A stretch of DNA of 7,340 nucleotides from an uncultured Collinsella sp. GTDB lineage: Bacteria; Actinomycetota; Coriobacteriia; Coriobacteriales; Coriobacteriaceae. Positions within the stretch are counted from its first letter, which is position 1, and each line of letters opens with the position of its first letter. The stretch lies in NCBI GenBank assembly GCA_947003675.1, contig CAMQPJ010000062.1, positions 1 to 7,340 of the forward strand. The letters are read 5' to 3'. Of the stretch, positions 6,156-7,340 are shown one piece after another. Both the position numbers and the translations under genes were made by a program. The notes under the pieces are model-generated. The model had not been told where the DNA came from. It worked only from the letters and a program-made list of their open reading frames with translations, and ran no database searches.

Positions 6156-6228
6156 GTTTCCAATCGGGCCCCAAGGCCCTGCCAACAAAAGCCCCATCGC
6201 TTTCAAAGTATCAGCCAAAGTTTCCAAT
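6151..6228. repeat. 14-base direct repeat CCAAAGTTTCCAAT
   Basis: The same 14 bases occur at 6151-6164 and 6215-6228, 64 bases apart start to start. The second copy abuts the long inverted repeat beginning at 6232. They lie upstream of the nitroreductase gene (about 85 and 150 bases from its start) and could be paired operator sites or relics of duplication. A small GGGCC/GGCCC hairpin (6166-6179) lies between the copies; I see nothing else recognisable in the stretch. Confidence 0.6.
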
Positions 6229-6231
6229 GGT

Positions 6232-6342
6232 GGTACGTAAGGGAGCGGGCCCGACCACTAATACCCTTTTGAACGACTCTGCTTGCAGCCGGAGTGAAAA
6301 AGGTTATTAGTGGTCGGGCCCGCGACCGCCGGGACACGTACC
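6232..6342. repeat. Long palindromic element downstream of the DUF47 gene
   Basis: The core arms at 6245-6270 and 6298-6323 pair at 25 of 26 positions, including GCGGGCCCGACCACTAATA without mismatch, around a 27-base loop (6271-6297). The loop has a small inner stem, ACTC (6276-6279) with GAGT (6292-6295). An outer pair, GGTACGT (6232-6238) and ACGTACC (6336-6342), extends the symmetry unevenly. It starts 5 bases beyond the stop of the - strand DUF47 gene, so it may end or protect that transcript. No T-run follows on the - strand, which is unusual for an intrinsic terminator. A short non-autonomous inverted-repeat element is another possibility; CCAAT at 6224-6228 and 6344-6348 flanks it but is too short to prove insertion. 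Confidence 0.75.
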
Positions 6343-6347
6343 CCCAA

Positions 6348-6971
6348 TTAACTGTTCTTCATGACAATCGAATCCACGACATCGGCCACATTTTCACAGC
6401 AGTCGGCGCAGTACTCCAGGAAGGCGTAGACGTCACGCCAGGCGATGACCTCGAGCGGATCCTTGCCGTTGACATGCAGGTTGCGCATAGCGTTGATGTA
6501 GAGCTCGTCGGCCTCGGACTCGATCGTGTTGATCTGGATGACGAGTTCGCGCAGGGTCTTGGACTTGCGGTAGTTGGGAAGCTCGACCATCAGGTCCTTC
6601 ATGGCGCGGCAGGCATCGGTCACCTTGTGGGCGATCACGATGGCATCGGGATGGATGCTCTGGATGTTGGTGAAGTAGACGCGCTGCACGACGCCCTCGA
6701 TACGGTCGAGCACGGTGTCGAGCGAGCAGCTCATCAGGTCCAGGTCCTCGCGCTCAAGCGGGGTGATAAAGGCCGTGAGCAGAGCGTCCTCAAGCTCATG
6801 GTGCTTCTTATCGGCCGCATGCTCGATCGCGTGCATCTTGTTGAGCATATCGTGAATCCTTGCGGGATCGAAGTTCTCGAAAATCTTGGTGAGCAGCTCA
6901 GCGGCCTGGACGGCAAGGTCGGCGCAGGCGACGTAGTTGTCGAAGTAGAACGAATCGGGTTTCTTTGCCAT
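6348..6971 (-). CDS. DUF47 (PhoU-like) protein, partner of PiT transporter
   Basis: DUF47 proteins are helical PhoU relatives commonly encoded beside PiT phosphate permeases and thought to regulate them from the cytoplasmic side. The 207-residue product, a normal length, shows intact E/DxxxD metal-binding motifs: E50-D54 (IEHAAD), D85-D89 (LDTVLD), E151-D155 (ESEAD), E186-D190 (EYCAD) and E193-D197 (ENVAD). The C-terminal FLEYCADCCENVADVVDSIV is characteristic. The ATG at 6971 has AAAGGA at 6979-6984 seven bases upstream. It lies 67 bases after the stop of the permease gene on the same strand, so the two are very likely one operon with the permease first. The stop codon is followed within 5 bases by the long palindrome. 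The intact motifs contrast with the eroded ones of the Pst-linked PhoU in this window. Confidence 0.94.
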   Translation of the reverse strand: MAKKPDSFYFDNYVACADLAVQAAELLTKIFENFDPARIHDMLNKMHAIEHAADKKHHELEDALLTAFITPLEREDLDLMSCSLDTVLDRIEGVVQRVYFTNIQSIHPDAIVIAHKVTDACRAMKDLMVELPNYRKSKTLRELVIQINTIESEADELYINAMRNLHVNGKDPLEVIAWRDVYAFLEYCADCCENVADVVDSIVMKNS

Positions 6972-7038
6972 GAGTGGGTCCTTTCGAGGCGAAGTCGGGT
7001 GGGCGAGGTATTGCGGTCCGGATGGACGCTCGGTTTGA

Positions 7039-7340
7039 CTAGATGAACATCATGAACAGCTTGGCCATGACAAAGCTGATGAGTCCGCAGGCGGGGAAGG
7101 TGAAGAACCAGGTGAACATCATGTCCTTGACCACGCCAAAGTTGATGGCCGAAAGGCGCTTGACGGCACCGACGCCCATGATGGCGCAGGTCTTGATGTG
7201 GGTGGAGGACACGGGGATACCGGTAAGGGTGGCAAGCAGCAGATTCGCGGCGCCTGCGAGGTCGGCGGAGAAGCCCTGATACTTCTCGAGCTTGACCATG
7301 CTCTGGCCGACGGACTTGATGATGCGCTCGCCGCCCACGC
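7039..7340 (-). CDS. PiT-family inorganic phosphate permease (C-terminal part)
   Basis: Low-affinity, ion-coupled phosphate transporter of the PiT/PHO4 family in the cytoplasmic membrane. Only about the last 100 residues are in the window; the gene continues past the right edge, so the GTG near the edge is an internal valine and not a start. Visible family features in order: an amphipathic stretch GGERIIKSVGQSM, then GFSADLAGAANLLLAT, the conserved GIPVSSTHIKTCAIMGVGAV, SAINFGVVKDMMFTWFFTFP and a hydrophobic end closing MAKLFMMFI. PVSSTH resembles the second PiT repeat. The DUF47 gene follows 67 bases downstream on the same strand, the common pairing. Partner ion (proton or sodium) cannot be told from this fragment. 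Confidence 0.93.
   Translation of the reverse strand, partial: VGGERIIKSVGQSMVKLEKYQGFSADLAGAANLLLATLTGIPVSSTHIKTCAIMGVGAVKRLSAINFGVVKDMMFTWFFTFPACGLISFVMAKLFMMFI

Noticed and set aside
6351..7038. A CRISPR array, tRNA or phage remnant anywhere in the window
   Set aside because: I looked for regularly spaced repeats, cloverleaf sequences and phage or transposase motifs and saw none; the only repeats are those listed.
6294..7046. A 250-codon open frame on the + strand over the DUF47 gene
   Set aside because: Antisense to a clear DUF47 gene with intact motifs and a good ribosome binding site; the His/Val/Asp/Gly-rich product is typical of antisense frames in GC-rich DNA.

Overview
This is a GC-rich bacterial chromosome segment. 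Protein families, codon preference (C- and G-ending codons, GAG, CTC/CTG) and gene content point to a high-GC Gram-positive. A Coriobacteriia member of the Collinsella type is my best guess, but that is inference from family resemblance and not a database match.

Layout on the + strand: the window opens with the tail of a high-affinity phosphate (Pst) operon: pstA (12-917), pstB (930-1733) and phoU (1826-2683), closed by a GC-rich hairpin at 2722-2753. Next comes a four-gene cell-division cluster: yggS/ylmE (2804-3541), sepF (3602-4327), yggT/ylmG (best start 4349, end 4630) and divIVA (4693-5370). It ends in a strong intrinsic terminator at 5396-5426. This order matches the stretch that usually lies just downstream of ftsZ in Gram-positives, but here it follows phosphate genes.

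Layout on the - strand: a small nitroreductase (5536-6066) converges on divIVA and has its own terminator (5447-5490). A non-coding stretch (6067-6347) holds a direct repeat, a run of spaced CCAAA motifs and a very long inverted repeat (6232-6342). Then comes a DUF47 PhoU-like protein (6348-6971), preceded in its operon by the C-terminal end of a PiT-family phosphate permease (7039 to the window edge). The window therefore carries both the ATP-driven Pst system with PhoU and the ion-driven PiT system with its PhoU-like partner, facing each other across a division cluster.

The genes are mainly housekeeping and I see no defence, toxin or phage-like system. The observations most worth a second look are the yggT frame, which has no ATG/GTG/TTG at its conserved N-terminus but an ATC behind a well-placed ribosome binding site; a PhoU whose metal-binding motifs are each only half present while the DUF47 protein keeps intact ones; the long palindrome at 6232-6342; and a sharp change in third-base usage within the nitroreductase gene.
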